In this document: piece after piece, positions 1 through 5,798 of the stretch
Numbering within the stretch: the stretch's first letter is position 1
How the letters are laid out: the number at the start of each line of letters is the position of its first letter
DNA from: a virus
Strand: one strand, 5' to 3'
Virus record (IMG/VR): IMGVR_UViG_3300043436_005124
Coordinates: 1 to 45,700 of that record
DNA length: 45,700 nt
Position numbers and translations under genes: made by a program
Notes under the pieces: generated by a model
What the model saw: only the letters and a program-made list of their open reading frames with translations
What the model was told of the DNA's origin: nothing
The model's database searches: none

Positions 1-207
1 CGCTAGGAGATCCCAGAAGGTGATAACGCTAGGTGGGGTTTGACGTACACCTTGAGGATGTTTGTCGGCCGGCACGTGGCGTAAGTTGGTGGTTCCTTGG
101 ACTTCACGAAGAGATCCGTCCTTTTTCACAAAAAAGAATTTTACAATTCCAGTCTGTAGTTGTGCCCTTAAGGTTTGGGCTTCGATTGGTTGAAATGATA
201 TTGACAT
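1..207 (-). CDS. Small SH3-barrel-like protein (DUF2693-like), 3' end outside window
   Basis: The reading frame starts at the ATG at 207-205 and stays open to base 1, so the C-terminus is missing (69 codons visible). It begins MSISFQPIEAQTLRAQL and continues with a GIVKFFFVKKDGSLREVQGT stretch and a later NLRHVPADKHP. A short beta strand, then KKDGS-hR-x-hGTTN, then a proline-rich linker is typical of the small SH3 beta-barrel proteins (DUF2693) common on Bacteroidota phages and plasmids. Function is unknown. It is preceded by a well-formed early promoter 20 bases upstream. The call rests on motif recall only. Confidence 0.65.
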   Translation of the reverse strand, partial: MSISFQPIEAQTLRAQLQTGIVKFFFVKKDGSLREVQGTTNLRHVPADKHPQGVRQTPPSVITFWDLLA

Positions 208-226
208 ATTGATTAAGATTTAGAAA

Positions 227-277
227 GCAAATATAAAACAAATTTCTCAAACCAAAAAATTTATTTTCACTTTTTTT
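227..277 (-). promoter_or_regulatory. Early promoter, Bacteroidota type (class A)
   Basis: Read leftward, a TTTG at 256-253 is followed 17 bases later by TATATTTG (235-228), matching the Bacteroidota -33/-7 consensus TTTG...TAnnTTTG. An A-rich upstream block, AAAGTGAAAATAAATT, is shared with the other early promoters of the left arm. It drives the partial gene at 1-207. Confidence 0.75.
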
Positions 278-295
278 AAAAAAAGTTATTAACAT

Positions 296-388
296 TCAGT
301 TGTTAACAACTCGCTAGGTCTGGTGCAGGTCGGAGTATACCTCCCGCTTCCTTGTTCCGAACCGTCCCGTCTTTGTTTGATTGACAGT
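296..388 (-). ncRNA. Possible short untranslated early transcript
   Basis: A consensus early promoter (389-438) points left into about 90 bases without an ATG-initiated reading frame before the next promoter begins. The interval contains a small GGAG-GTATA-CTCC hairpin (332-344) and the palindrome GTTGTTAACAAC (301-312). It may be a small RNA, a leader for the next gene, or the remains of a lost gene. There is no resemblance to a tRNA that I can defend. Confidence 0.2.
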
Positions 389-438
389 GTAAATATACAA
401 CAAATTTCTCAAATAAAAAAATTTATTTTCACTTTTTT
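389..438 (-). promoter_or_regulatory. Early promoter (class A variant)
   Basis: Leftward TATATTTA -7 box (397-390), with TTTG-rich spacer and the conserved AAAGTGAAAATAAAT block upstream. It differs from its relatives in that no coding sequence follows directly. Confidence 0.6.
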
Positions 439-471
439 CAAAAAAAAAAGCTGCCCATTTCTGAGCAGCTT
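439..471 (-). terminator. Intrinsic terminator after the 507-731 gene
   Basis: Leftward hairpin AAGCTGC...GCAGCTT (471-448) followed by an uninterrupted run of T on the minus strand (447-439). Confidence 0.8.
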
Positions 472-506
472 TCGCCTGTCGCCAATCTCGATTTCTCGAA
501 ATATCT

Positions 507-731
507 TTAGTCTTCTTGAACGGTAAATGTTATTGGACCGACTGTGACCGTCTTGCCGATGAGGTCGTCTATAAAATACCTCTCGTCAGCAGGGCCGCGA
601 AAGATTTGGTCGTCTGTCCATTCGTCCGGATTACTTAAGAGTCTGAATGTTTCTTGAGTTGAATACTTTTCTTGACCTCCCCAATTGTCTACGGTCTCGA
701 TACAATCTATAATGTTTATTGGTGTTTGCAT
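507..731 (-). CDS. Small early protein, paralogue of its upstream neighbour
   Basis: A 74-aa acidic protein of unknown function. Its second half (RLLSNPDEW ... DLIGKTVTVGPITFTV) aligns by eye with that of the neighbouring 71-aa protein (RLLSDPQEE ... DLIGETVQVGEVEITI). The pair therefore arose by tandem duplication. The shared C-terminal segment looks like a short beta-hairpin element. It lies 12 bases behind the stop-to-start junction with its paralogue and ends at a strong terminator, so the two probably form one transcription unit. Confidence 0.7.
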   Translation of the reverse strand: MQTPINIIDCIETVDNWGGQEKYSTQETFRLLSNPDEWTDDQIFRGPADERYFIDDLIGKTVTVGPITFTVQED

Positions 732-743
732 GGTCTAATTCGA

Positions 744-959
744 TTAATGGTTAATAATAGTAATCTCTACTTCCCCGACCTGGACGGTCTCTCCAATCAG
801 GTCTTTGCTGGTTGCAACCTTTGCGAAACCTCTCGCATCATGGTAATCCAGGTCTATTTCTTCCTGCGGGTCTGAAAGAAGTCTTATCATCTCTTGCGGG
901 TCTTTAATACAAGTTTCCTTGCCGTCTGCGTATAGGTATAGTCTTACAATCTGTTTCAT
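744..959 (-). CDS. Small early protein, paralogue of the 507-731 protein
   Basis: A 71-aa protein beginning MKQIVRLYLYADGKETC, of unknown function. It shares an RLLSDP motif and a C-terminal DLIGETVQVGEVEITI block with the downstream 74-aa protein; the N-terminal parts have diverged. No separate early promoter is visible upstream, so transcription probably reads through from the 1001-1387 gene. Confidence 0.7.
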   Translation of the reverse strand: MKQIVRLYLYADGKETCIKDPQEMIRLLSDPQEEIDLDYHDARGFAKVATSKDLIGETVQVGEVEITIINH

Positions 960-993
960 ATAAACGGGATTTAGATTATATTTAACAAAGGAA

Positions 994-1014
994 TAACCGC
1001 CTATTGGCGGTTAT
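994..1014 (-). terminator. Hairpin spanning the stop codon of the 1001-1387 gene
   Basis: Leftward AACCGCC-AATA-GGCGGTT forms a 7-bp stem whose loop holds part of the stop codon. It lacks a clean T-run, so it may be a weak terminator or an mRNA-stabilising 3' structure. Confidence 0.4.
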
Positions 1015-1387
1015 CTAGGATACGTCTTTGGTCTGGGGTTAGGGACTCAATACCGTTCTTGTTGATGAGGTCTAATATATCATCAATGGTCAATTCACGG
1101 AGGTCTGTCGCTCGACCAGGTTCCTCACGGACGATATGCGCAATTACTGTCATCAACTCTTCAGGAAGATTGATTGAGGCTTCATCAGCTCTCATCAGCA
1201 TGAAGTAGGCACCGGTTTCTTTGATGTCTTCAGCAATCTCCTCTTTCGTGGACTCGGTGTTAAAGACTGACATGATTGCGCCTGGGATTGGGCCGGCGAA
1301 CGCGTTGCCAACGATGTGTGGTTTTAAAGCCATTGATACTGCTGGACTTGGCTGATTTCCGAAACGGACTAGGATTAATTTCTGCAT
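1001..1387 (-). CDS. Early protein with a C-terminal 'ILDLI-x-GI-x-SLT' motif
   Basis: A 128-aa protein of unknown function. The C-terminal end reads TIDDILDLINKNGIESLTPD followed by QRRILDN. This resembles the short helical motif at the C-termini of several Bacteroidota proteins (DUF6576-like, for example after rhomboid domains), here on an unrelated N-terminal part. The N-terminal 60 residues are mixed alpha/beta with MQKLILVRFGNQPSPAVSMA. It has its own class A promoter 31 bases upstream. The family assignment is tentative. Confidence 0.65.
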   Translation of the reverse strand: MQKLILVRFGNQPSPAVSMALKPHIVGNAFAGPIPGAIMSVFNTESTKEEIAEDIKETGAYFMLMRADEASINLPEELMTVIAHIVREEPGRATDLRELTIDDILDLINKNGIESLTPDQRRILDNRQ

Positions 1388-1417
1388 GATTTAAAATTTT
1401 ATGTGGTTATTGATAGA

Positions 1418-1467
1418 GCAAATATACAACAAATTTCTCAAACCAAAAAATTTATTTTCACTTTTTT
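1418..1467 (-). promoter_or_regulatory. Early promoter (class A)
   Basis: Leftward TATATTTG at 1426-1419 with the same GTTTGAGAAATTTGTTG spacer and AAAGTGAAAATAAATT upstream block as at 227-277. It drives the 128-aa early gene. Confidence 0.75.
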
Positions 1468-1489
1468 CGAAAAAAGTTTTAGGGAGACC

Positions 1490-1753
1490 TTATGCGTGGT
1501 CTTTGGATTTAGGTAGCTGATCCGCTAACTTCTTCAGGTCTGCACATTTCTCGAATTCTTCGTTCTGTTCGAAATGCTTGATCATGGTCCATATTGCTTG
1601 AGACTTCTCCTCGACTGGGGTTGAATCATTGATTACATCCTTGAACTCGCCGGTCAAGGCTTCGTACAGGCGATTCATGAACGCGTCGTAGTCCGTCTGT
1701 CTAAGATAGACAAGGTCTAGCAAGATTTTAGAATATTTGTTTAAGTCTGACAT
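1490..1753 (-). CDS. Small helical early protein
   Basis: An 87-aa, probably all-helical protein (MSDLNKYSKILLDLVYLRQT...). The segment MIKHFEQNEEFEKCADLKKL resembles IIKYLESKEEYEKCQDL in the 65-aa protein at 16808-17005, suggesting a shared short helical hairpin like those of UvrB/UvrC-type interaction motifs. Function is not known. The start is followed upstream by an ATAAATAA motif (1768-1761) and a GTATAATA motif (1800-1785), not by the class A early promoter. Confidence 0.65.
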   Translation of the reverse strand: MSDLNKYSKILLDLVYLRQTDYDAFMNRLYEALTGEFKDVINDSTPVEEKSQAIWTMIKHFEQNEEFEKCADLKKLADQLPKSKDHA

Positions 1754-1760
1754 GGTTTGA

Positions 1761-1800
1761 TTATTTATTTTGCCGTACTCGGCTCTATTATATTATACTA
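1761..1800 (-). promoter_or_regulatory. Candidate non-host-type promoter motifs
   Basis: Leftward TAGTATAATATAATAG (1800-1785) and AATAAATAA (1769-1761) lie between a terminator and the start of the 87-aa gene. Both motifs recur before other genes in the window. Which one is used cannot be told from sequence. Confidence 0.4.
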
Positions 1801-1831
1801 AAAAAGGACCGAAGGATTAACCCTCGGTCCC
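1801..1831 (-). terminator. Intrinsic terminator after the 1857-2114 gene
   Basis: Leftward GGACCGA...TCGGTCC stem (1831-1807) followed by a six-T run (1806-1801). Confidence 0.8.
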
Positions 1832-1856
1832 TTTTGTTTTTTCTTGATAGATTCTT

Positions 1857-2114
1857 CTACTCGGCTAGGCAAGCTGAGCAGCGAGCCTTGAACTCTGCTA
1901 GATTCTTCTTGAAGTATTCTTCTTGCCCGGCCTTCTTGCCCTGTATGGCTTCCCATAGCGGCTCGGATTCCGTGTGGTAATTGACATCTTCAAAAGAATC
2001 GAATAACCTTTGCAAGTCTGACAATGGGGTTTCTTCCGTAACCTTTGCTCCGGTCTCGAGCATTCCATCGTAATCAAAGTTGTCTGACCATTTGTTTCCT
2101 AATTTGTAGCTCAT
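1857..2114 (-). CDS. Hypothetical early protein, 85 aa
   Basis: Acidic helical protein beginning MSYKLGNKWSDNFDYDGMLE with C-terminal FKARCSACLAE. No family recognised. It has its own class B promoter and its own terminator, so it is monocistronic. The CSAC pair at the end could bind metal but there is no second pair. Confidence 0.65.
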   Translation of the reverse strand: MSYKLGNKWSDNFDYDGMLETGAKVTEETPLSDLQRLFDSFEDVNYHTESEPLWEAIQGKKAGQEEYFKKNLAEFKARCSACLAE

Positions 2115-2140
2115 GATTTTAAATTTTTAAGGTTGAGGTT

Positions 2141-2182
2141 GTAAATATAATACTTTTTTCTTAAACGGGAAAATTTATTTTT
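2141..2182 (-). promoter_or_regulatory. Early promoter (class B)
   Basis: Leftward TATATTTA at 2149-2142 with spacer CCGTTTAAGAAAAAAGTAT. This spacer is shared with the promoters at 3452 and 3747 and differs from class A, defining a second sub-family of early promoters. Confidence 0.65.
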
Positions 2183-2190
2183 AGATTTAG

Positions 2191-2487
2191 TTAAATGTTT
2201 CGGAGAAAGTTTCCTCGAGCGTCCCTAACCTCGTCCGGCCCGTACTCTTTGATAATAATAATCTGGTCTCCTGAGAATCTGGCATCAGCTGCTCCGCCGG
2301 TAATATCTTGTAGGTAATTACCTCTTACGTCCCAAAGCTGGGCGGTACCTGATTCCGTCACCAGAACAATACGGCTCTCGTCGGGAGAGAGCTGAGCGGA
2401 GACCGCGCAGTTCGTAATTGTTCTGATCAGGTTTCCGGTATTCTCGAATAGATGGACCGTGTCGTTTATTAATTTTACTACGCTCAC
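2191..2487 (-). CDS. Mini WD40-like beta-propeller fragment protein
   Basis: A 98-aa protein made almost only of beta-strand repeats. One full WD40-like blade is visible: AQLSPDESRIVLVTESGTAQ followed by LWDVRGNYLQDI. A partial preceding blade ends TGNLIRTI and a following one ends VRDARGNFLRNI. The recurring (T/R)GN-(L/F)-h-x-x-I unit is spaced about 40 residues. A complete propeller needs 4-8 blades, so this could oligomerise or mimic a partner of a host propeller protein. It overlaps the preceding gene by 4 bases (ATGA) and is co-transcribed with the sigma factor gene. Confidence 0.7.
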   Translation of the reverse strand: MSVVKLINDTVHLFENTGNLIRTITNCAVSAQLSPDESRIVLVTESGTAQLWDVRGNYLQDITGGAADARFSGDQIIIIKEYGPDEVRDARGNFLRNI

Positions 2488-2699
2488 GCTGTTTTAATTT
2501 TAGAGTTATTAACACATTCTTGAAATTCTTCTTCGTCCAATACGTCTGAATCTTCTATAACCAGTTTCTTCAGGGTGGCCTGACGAATCTCCCACTGGAG
2601 TCTTGATTTATCTATTGGCTCTTTGAATGGATTACCCTCAGAGTAGAGGATATCGATTGCCATTTCGGCCATCGTGTTTGCGTGTTCTATCGTATTCAT
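2484..2699 (-). CDS. Hypothetical helical protein in sigma factor operon
   Basis: A 71-aa acidic helical protein (MNTIEHANTMAEMAIDILYS...). Its start overlaps the sigma factor stop by 4 bases, and its stop overlaps the next start, so the three genes are translationally coupled. A small partner or antagonist of the sigma factor is possible by position only; no family is recognised. Confidence 0.65.
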   Translation of the reverse strand: MNTIEHANTMAEMAIDILYSEGNPFKEPIDKSRLQWEIRQATLKKLVIEDSDVLDEEEFQECVNNSKIKTA

Positions 2700-3415
2700 T
2701 TGCTTATCTCCTTTCTCATTTGTGCACGTGCGACCTTCAACGCGCGGTTAACTTCAGCTGGGGTCTTTCCAACTTGCTCTGCAATTTCTTTAGTAGATAA
2801 TCCATCTCCCACGAGACCGTAGAATAGTTGGACAATCTCTAAGTCGGTTGGTCTTAACTTTGAAAGTAATCTGGTCAAGACACGATTGGTTTCTTCGTTC
2901 TCGAACGGATCGGCGAAGTCTGTACGAAGCATTATATCGCCGATTGTATTGTCTCCATCCTCGCCGATTGGCTTATCGATCTGTACGTTTGAGAGATTGA
3001 TTTCTTCTCCTTTCATCTTACGCTTGTAAAGATCGTACTCTTGATTTACCGGAAGTCTAACGATTCTGCCGTAATCGCAAAGAGCAAGATTTAATCTTTT
3101 ACGAATCCAGAACTGGGCATAGGTAATAAACTTAACATCCTTGTCTGACGTAAACTTACGAGCGGCTTCAATTAGACCAGCGTTTCCTTCTTGAATCAGG
3201 TCATCGATTGGTAATCCCATACCGATAAACTTATTCGCAAGGGTTACGACGAACTTAAGGTTAGCCGTTACTAAAGCATCGAGAGCGCGTTCGTCTCCCG
3301 CTTGGATTCTATCCGCTAATACAAGCTCTTCGGCCTTGCTTAGTGGTTTGGCAACTGATTCAATACTTTTAAAGTATTGCGGTAGGCCATCCGCTGTTTC
3401 AAATCTTTTTGACAT
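2696..3415 (-). CDS. Phage sigma-70 family RNA polymerase sigma factor
   Basis: A 239-aa sigma factor that would direct host RNA polymerase to phage promoters. Order: region 1.2 near residues 8-40 (YFKSIESVAKPLSKAEELVL), region 2 near 45-115 with DDLIQEGNAGLIEAARKF and ITYAQFWIRKRL, a short region 3, and region 4 near 175-239 with LRPTDLEIVQLFYGL and the helix-turn-helix LSTKEIAEQVGKTPAEVNRA. It resembles the short primary sigma of Bacteroidota (about 285 aa, no region 1.1) but is shorter and diverged in region 2.4/3, so it likely recognises a changed promoter. Candidates are the ATAAATAA or GTATAATA motifs found later in the window. It has a class B early promoter, so it is made early. It is not obviously a T4 gp55 homologue. 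Confidence 0.92.
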   Translation of the reverse strand: MSKRFETADGLPQYFKSIESVAKPLSKAEELVLADRIQAGDERALDALVTANLKFVVTLANKFIGMGLPIDDLIQEGNAGLIEAARKFTSDKDVKFITYAQFWIRKRLNLALCDYGRIVRLPVNQEYDLYKRKMKGEEINLSNVQIDKPIGEDGDNTIGDIMLRTDFADPFENEETNRVLTRLLSKLRPTDLEIVQLFYGLVGDGLSTKEIAEQVGKTPAEVNRALKVARAQMRKEISK

Positions 3416-3451
3416 AATTGCTGGGTTTTTGATTGATTAATAATTGATGGT

Positions 3452-3501
3452 GTAAATATAACACTTTTTTCTTAAACGGAAAAATTTATTTTCACTTTTT
3501 T
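3452..3501 (-). promoter_or_regulatory. Early promoter (class B) of the sigma factor operon
   Basis: Leftward TATATTTA at 3460-3453, spacer CCGTTTAAGAAAAAAGTGT, and the conserved AAAGTGAAAATAAATT block. Confidence 0.75.
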
Positions 3502-3513
3502 AAAAATATTTTT

Positions 3514-3720
3514 TTAGCTACGTGAATCGAACTTCTTGACCATCTCGTCATAGAAGCTTTCAGATACTCCTTCCCACTTGCCGCCTCGACCTTCGTTGAT
3601 GAAGAATCGGTTATCCTCCTTGGAAATCGTGGAGTTACCGATTGCTGGGTGTAGGGAAAGCGCGATGTATTTCTTGTTTCTTTTTAATTCGGTTAGGGTT
3701 TTAACTATTTCTTGTTGCAT
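3514..3720 (-). CDS. Hypothetical early protein, 68 aa
   Basis: Starts at MQQEIVKTLTELKRNKKYIA; an upstream in-frame ATG lies within the promoter and is unlikely to be used. The protein is mixed alpha/beta with GNSTISKEDNRFFINEGRGG near its middle. No family is recognised. It is followed by the sigma promoter and preceded by a class B promoter, so it is probably expressed alone. Confidence 0.6.
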   Translation of the reverse strand: MQQEIVKTLTELKRNKKYIALSLHPAIGNSTISKEDNRFFINEGRGGKWEGVSESFYDEMVKKFDSRS

Positions 3721-3746
3721 GATATTTAATTTAATTGGTTTAGATT

Positions 3747-3797
3747 GTAAATATAACACTTTTTTCTTAAACGGAAAAATTTATTTTGAACTTTTTT
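3747..3797 (-). promoter_or_regulatory. Early promoter (class B)
   Basis: Leftward TATATTTA at 3755-3748 with the class B spacer; upstream block changed to AAAGTTCAAAATAAATT. Confidence 0.7.
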
Positions 3798-3807
3798 TAA
3801 ATTGTTT

Positions 3808-3900
3808 ACTAGGGAGTCCGGCAGCTTTTGGGCTCTAAAGGTCCGGGCCAGCGGACCACCCGTACTAGGGAGTGGCCTACTGGCTCGGCCGGCTGGCCTG
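3808..3900 (-). repeat. GC-rich intergenic element with two ACTAGGGAGT repeats
   Basis: ACTAGGGAGT occurs at 3808-3817 and 3864-3873, each next to inverted GC-rich sequence (for example GGTCCGGGCCAGCGGACC and GGCCTACTGGCTCGGCCGGC). A third copy with a 22-bp perfect palindrome lies at 6329-6359. All sit just 3' of leftward genes, so they may be a terminator or RNA-processing family. Confidence 0.5.
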
Positions 3901-4278
3901 TTATCCAAAGATTATATCTTCGAAGAACACGGTCTGTAGTATTACATCAGCCGTCTCGGCATCGTCGTTCTCATTGATCATGTCGGTTAGGAATCTCAAC
4001 GGGGTTTTTTGAACTCTGTCGTGGACATCAGCTAACGAGACCGAGCGAGTGTATTCGCCGTCGCATTCAACATCTACAAAAGTTAGACTACCGCCGTCGC
4101 GTAGGATTTGCATGAGCACGTCCTCGAAGCATGGGCTCTGAAGTTTTGTCTTTGCTGCGCTGTACTGCTTGTCGCTGTACTCGAATTCTAGACCGTAACC
4201 GCTCATGTAGCCTAGGCCGTTGCAAAGAGCGTTGTGGAACATCTGTTCTGATTCTTGGTGGGTTAATTGAATTTGCAT
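3901..4278 (-). CDS. Conserved-looking phage hypothetical protein, 125 aa
   Basis: Acidic protein beginning MQIQLTHQESEQMFHNALCN, with a central CFEDVLMQILRDGGSLTFVD and a C-terminal DDAETADVILQTVFFEDIIF. I recall this general pattern from other phages of Bacteroidota, but without known function. It has its own class A promoter and is followed by the GC-rich ACTAGGGAGT element. Confidence 0.7.
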   Translation of the reverse strand: MQIQLTHQESEQMFHNALCNGLGYMSGYGLEFEYSDKQYSAAKTKLQSPCFEDVLMQILRDGGSLTFVDVECDGEYTRSVSLADVHDRVQKTPLRFLTDMINENDDAETADVILQTVFFEDIIFG

Positions 4279-4309
4279 ATAAATTGGGTTTTATGAATTA
4301 ATTGATAGA

Positions 4310-4360
4310 GCAAATATAAAACAAATTTTTTAAATAGAACAATTTATTTTCACTTTTTTT
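4310..4360 (-). promoter_or_regulatory. Early promoter (class A)
   Basis: Leftward TATATTTG at 4318-4311 with class A spacer (variant) and the AAAGTGAAAATAAATT block. Confidence 0.75.
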
Positions 4361-4371
4361 AAAAAAAGTTA

Positions 4372-4611
4372 TTAACATCTGAACCATTGTCCGCAATTGC
4401 GGCATTCTGAGTAATCGTCTATTTTAAATGCTCTGATTATCCATGACCAGCGGTTAGAATTTCTAGGTTCCTGTGGGTCAGCATAGACCTCTCTTGCCTC
4501 GCAATACGGGCAACAAAGACCTTGTGGATTAGGTTGCTCGCTTCCAGTCCTGTCGATTATTAATCTCTTAATTTCAGGGCTTTTGATTTCCGATAAATTT
4601 GATATTTCCAT
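4372..4611 (-). CDS. Zinc-ribbon protein, 79 aa
   Basis: Starts at MEISNLSEIKSPEIKRL; a longer frame upstream would run through the promoter. Two pairs of cysteines, CCPYCEA near residue 34 and CRNCGQW near the C-terminus, make a classical four-cysteine zinc ribbon separated by about 35 residues containing NSNRWSWIIRAF. Such proteins bind nucleic acids or proteins; the target is unknown. It is expressed from its own class A promoter. Confidence 0.7.
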   Translation of the reverse strand: MEISNLSEIKSPEIKRLIIDRTGSEQPNPQGLCCPYCEAREVYADPQEPRNSNRWSWIIRAFKIDDYSECRNCGQWFRC

Positions 4612-4630
4612 GTCTATATTCTTTGAGTAA

Positions 4631-4680
4631 GCAAATATAACCAATTTTTCTTAAACCAAAAAATTTATTTTCACTTTTTT
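4631..4680 (-). promoter_or_regulatory. Early promoter (class A)
   Basis: Leftward TATATTTG at 4639-4632, spacer GGTTTAAGAAAAATTGGT, and the AAAGTGAAAATAAATT block; directly preceded by a terminator. Confidence 0.75.
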
Positions 4681-4682
4681 AG

Positions 4683-4710
4683 AAAAAAAAATCCGACCCT
4701 TTGGGCCGGA
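4683..4710 (-). terminator. Intrinsic terminator after the 4734-4874 gene
   Basis: Leftward TCCGgcCC-AAA-GGgtCGGA hairpin (4710-4692) followed by nine T (4691-4683). Confidence 0.75.
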
Positions 4711-4733
4711 CTCTCTTTGAATAATGTCTTAAA

Positions 4734-4874
4734 TTAAACTCTCACTCCGCAAATTGAACATCTTCTTACAACTAGTCCGCTCTCGTGGCGGACCGCAATG
4801 TAATAGCGTTCGTGCTTGCAAGGTTCGGGCTTTTCCTGTTTGGGTTCTGGTTTTGGGTCTTTGTTATTTTCCAT
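4734..4874 (-). CDS. Tiny zinc-binding protein, 46 aa
   Basis: Begins MENNKDPKPEPKQEKPEP, a charged proline-rich tail, followed by a compact C-terminal module PCKHERYYIAVRHESGLVVR then RCSICGVRV. Cys-Lys-His and Cys-x-x-Cys could make one zinc site. A leftward TATATTTA box ends only 3 bases before the ATG, so the mRNA may be nearly leaderless. The terminator immediately after the stop supports a real gene. Confidence 0.6.
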   Translation of the reverse strand: MENNKDPKPEPKQEKPEPCKHERYYIAVRHESGLVVRRCSICGVRV

Positions 4875-4877
4875 ATT

Positions 4878-4886
4878 GTAAATATA
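4878..4886 (-). promoter_or_regulatory. Weak early promoter -7 box
   Basis: Leftward TATATTTAC like the other early -7 boxes, but the A-rich upstream block and clear -33 TTTG are absent. Confidence 0.4.
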
Positions 4887-4913
4887 ATACAGAAACTTGA
4901 CACCTGACAATTT

Positions 4914-5159
4914 TTATTGAATAATTTTCTCTATTTTTCTGGCTGTGGTCTCGCCAGCTAAGAGTAATTCGCAGATTACCTTTGCACCGGAAAGAGTTTC
5001 TTCTTCCTCGGATTCGGGTACCCATTTCTTGGTCTCGCCGAACAGAGTGTATATTCCGCTGACTTTACCTTCGCGGTCTAAACGGATCCATAGCTCGCCA
5101 AGCTCGCAACGGCCGTGGCAGTGTCTGTCTTTTACGGGTTCCCAACTTATTTTTTCCAT
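4914..5159 (-). CDS. Hypothetical early protein, 81 aa
   Basis: Begins MEKISWEPVKDRHCHGRCEL; HCHGRC near residue 13 is a possible metal site. The middle is beta-rich (LWIRLDREGKVSGIYTLFGE) and the end is helical and charged. No family recognised. It belongs to a leftward run with the small genes upstream (5182-6288) that lack class A/B promoters. Confidence 0.65.
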   Translation of the reverse strand: MEKISWEPVKDRHCHGRCELGELWIRLDREGKVSGIYTLFGETKKWVPESEEEETLSGAKVICELLLAGETTARKIEKIIQ

Positions 5160-5181
5160 GGTATATCTATTGATTTAAGGT

Positions 5182-5304
5182 CTATCCAATCAAGACGTCA
5201 TCTATTACTATGTCTTTTGATTTAGTCATATCCTGATTTATAACTTCGGTATTACAATAACCGTCTAGGATATCGTCGATTACTATGTCTTTTCTAGAAT
5301 TCAT
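5182..5304 (-). CDS. 40-aa peptide with an internal tandem repeat
   Basis: The translation contains the same motif twice, SRKDIVIDDILDG and KSKDIVIDDVLIG, separated by about 16 residues. The DNA repeat is also visible (AAAGACATAGTAAT twice). The tiny size, the repeat and the presence of ATG and stop suggest a genuine peptide, perhaps a linear interaction motif in two copies. No function known. Confidence 0.5.
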   Translation of the reverse strand: MNSRKDIVIDDILDGYCNTEVINQDMTKSKDIVIDDVLIG

Positions 5305-5318
5305 ATTGGTTAATTATC

Positions 5319-5387
5319 TTATCTTCTTTTTCTTGCCCAAAATACTACTGTCACGAGCAGTATGAATACGATTGCGGTTACTTCCAT
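5319..5387 (-). CDS. 22-aa single-span membrane peptide
   Basis: MEVTAIVFILLVTVVFWARK then RR: one hydrophobic helix with a positively charged C-terminal end, so the N-terminus is likely outside. It sits directly between two other tiny leftward genes. Peptides of this type can modulate membrane proteins; nothing more can be said. Confidence 0.45.
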   Translation of the reverse strand: MEVTAIVFILLVTVVFWARKRR

Positions 5388-5397
5388 ATCCAAAGTT

Positions 5398-5550
5398 TTA
5401 AACTCTACCTTCAGCGATTGCTGCGAACCACAGACCTGCCCATACCATGAGCATGAGTATTGTCACGAAGGCAATGGATAATAGGAAATCACGAGGTTCT
5501 TCTTTTGCGTAATTGTATAGTACTTTAAATGTTTGAATTATTGGATTCAT
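5398..5550 (-). CDS. 50-aa single-span membrane protein
   Basis: N-terminal soluble helix (MNPIIQTFKVLYNYAKEEPR) followed by one transmembrane helix rich in Leu, Ile, Met and Trp (FLLSIAFVTILMLMVWAGLW) and a short tail. It lies 10 bases upstream of the 22-aa membrane peptide, so the two may act together. No family recognised. Confidence 0.55.
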   Translation of the reverse strand: MNPIIQTFKVLYNYAKEEPRDFLLSIAFVTILMLMVWAGLWFAAIAEGRV

Positions 5551-5611
5551 AAGAGATTCTTTTATTTAATCGGTTAATGATAATTACTAATATACCAATA
5601 AAACCAACAAA

Positions 5612-5630
5612 GGAGACCTTGCGAGTCTCC
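5612..5630 (-). terminator. Weak intrinsic terminator or processing hairpin
   Basis: Leftward GGAGAC-TCGCAAG-GTCTCC (5630-5612) followed by TTTGTTGGTTTTATT, a T-rich but interrupted tract. Confidence 0.45.
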
Positions 5631-5670
5631 CATTGCTGAATCAATCAACCAAACCAATTTATCATTTTGC

Positions 5671-5775
5671 GGTGGAGTTCGGTGTTGCTCCGACGATTCT
5701 CTCAAGCAGGTCCTGACTTAAACCCGTAGAATCCGTTACTCTAGTCAGTTGGTAACTCTTGTTACTTCCTCCACC
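5671..5775. ncRNA. Candidate structured RNA with a four-way junction
   Basis: Within a 250-base gap a 7-bp closing stem GGTGGAG (5671-5677) / CTCCACC (5769-5775) encloses three more perfect inverted repeats. These are TCGG-TGTTGCT-CCGA (5679-5693), CTGACT (5713-5718) / AGTCAG (5743-5748), and GTAAC-TCTT-GTTAC (5752-5765). The layout is tRNA-like but the conserved tRNA T-loop and anticodon arm are missing on either strand. Leftward transcription is likelier from the neighbours. An alternative is a 38-codon leftward frame ending near 5661 with no usual start codon. Confidence 0.35.
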
Positions 5776-5798
5776 AGTTGTAATTTAGTATTATTATT

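Noticed and set aside
104-295. Leftward frame starting MLITFFKKSENKF
   Set aside because: It reads through the early promoter; the frame starting at 207 behind that promoter gives a recognisable protein instead.
5671-5775. tRNA gene
   Set aside because: The arms fit in number but the T-loop consensus GTTCRA, the 7-base anticodon loop and proper D-arm are absent on both strands.
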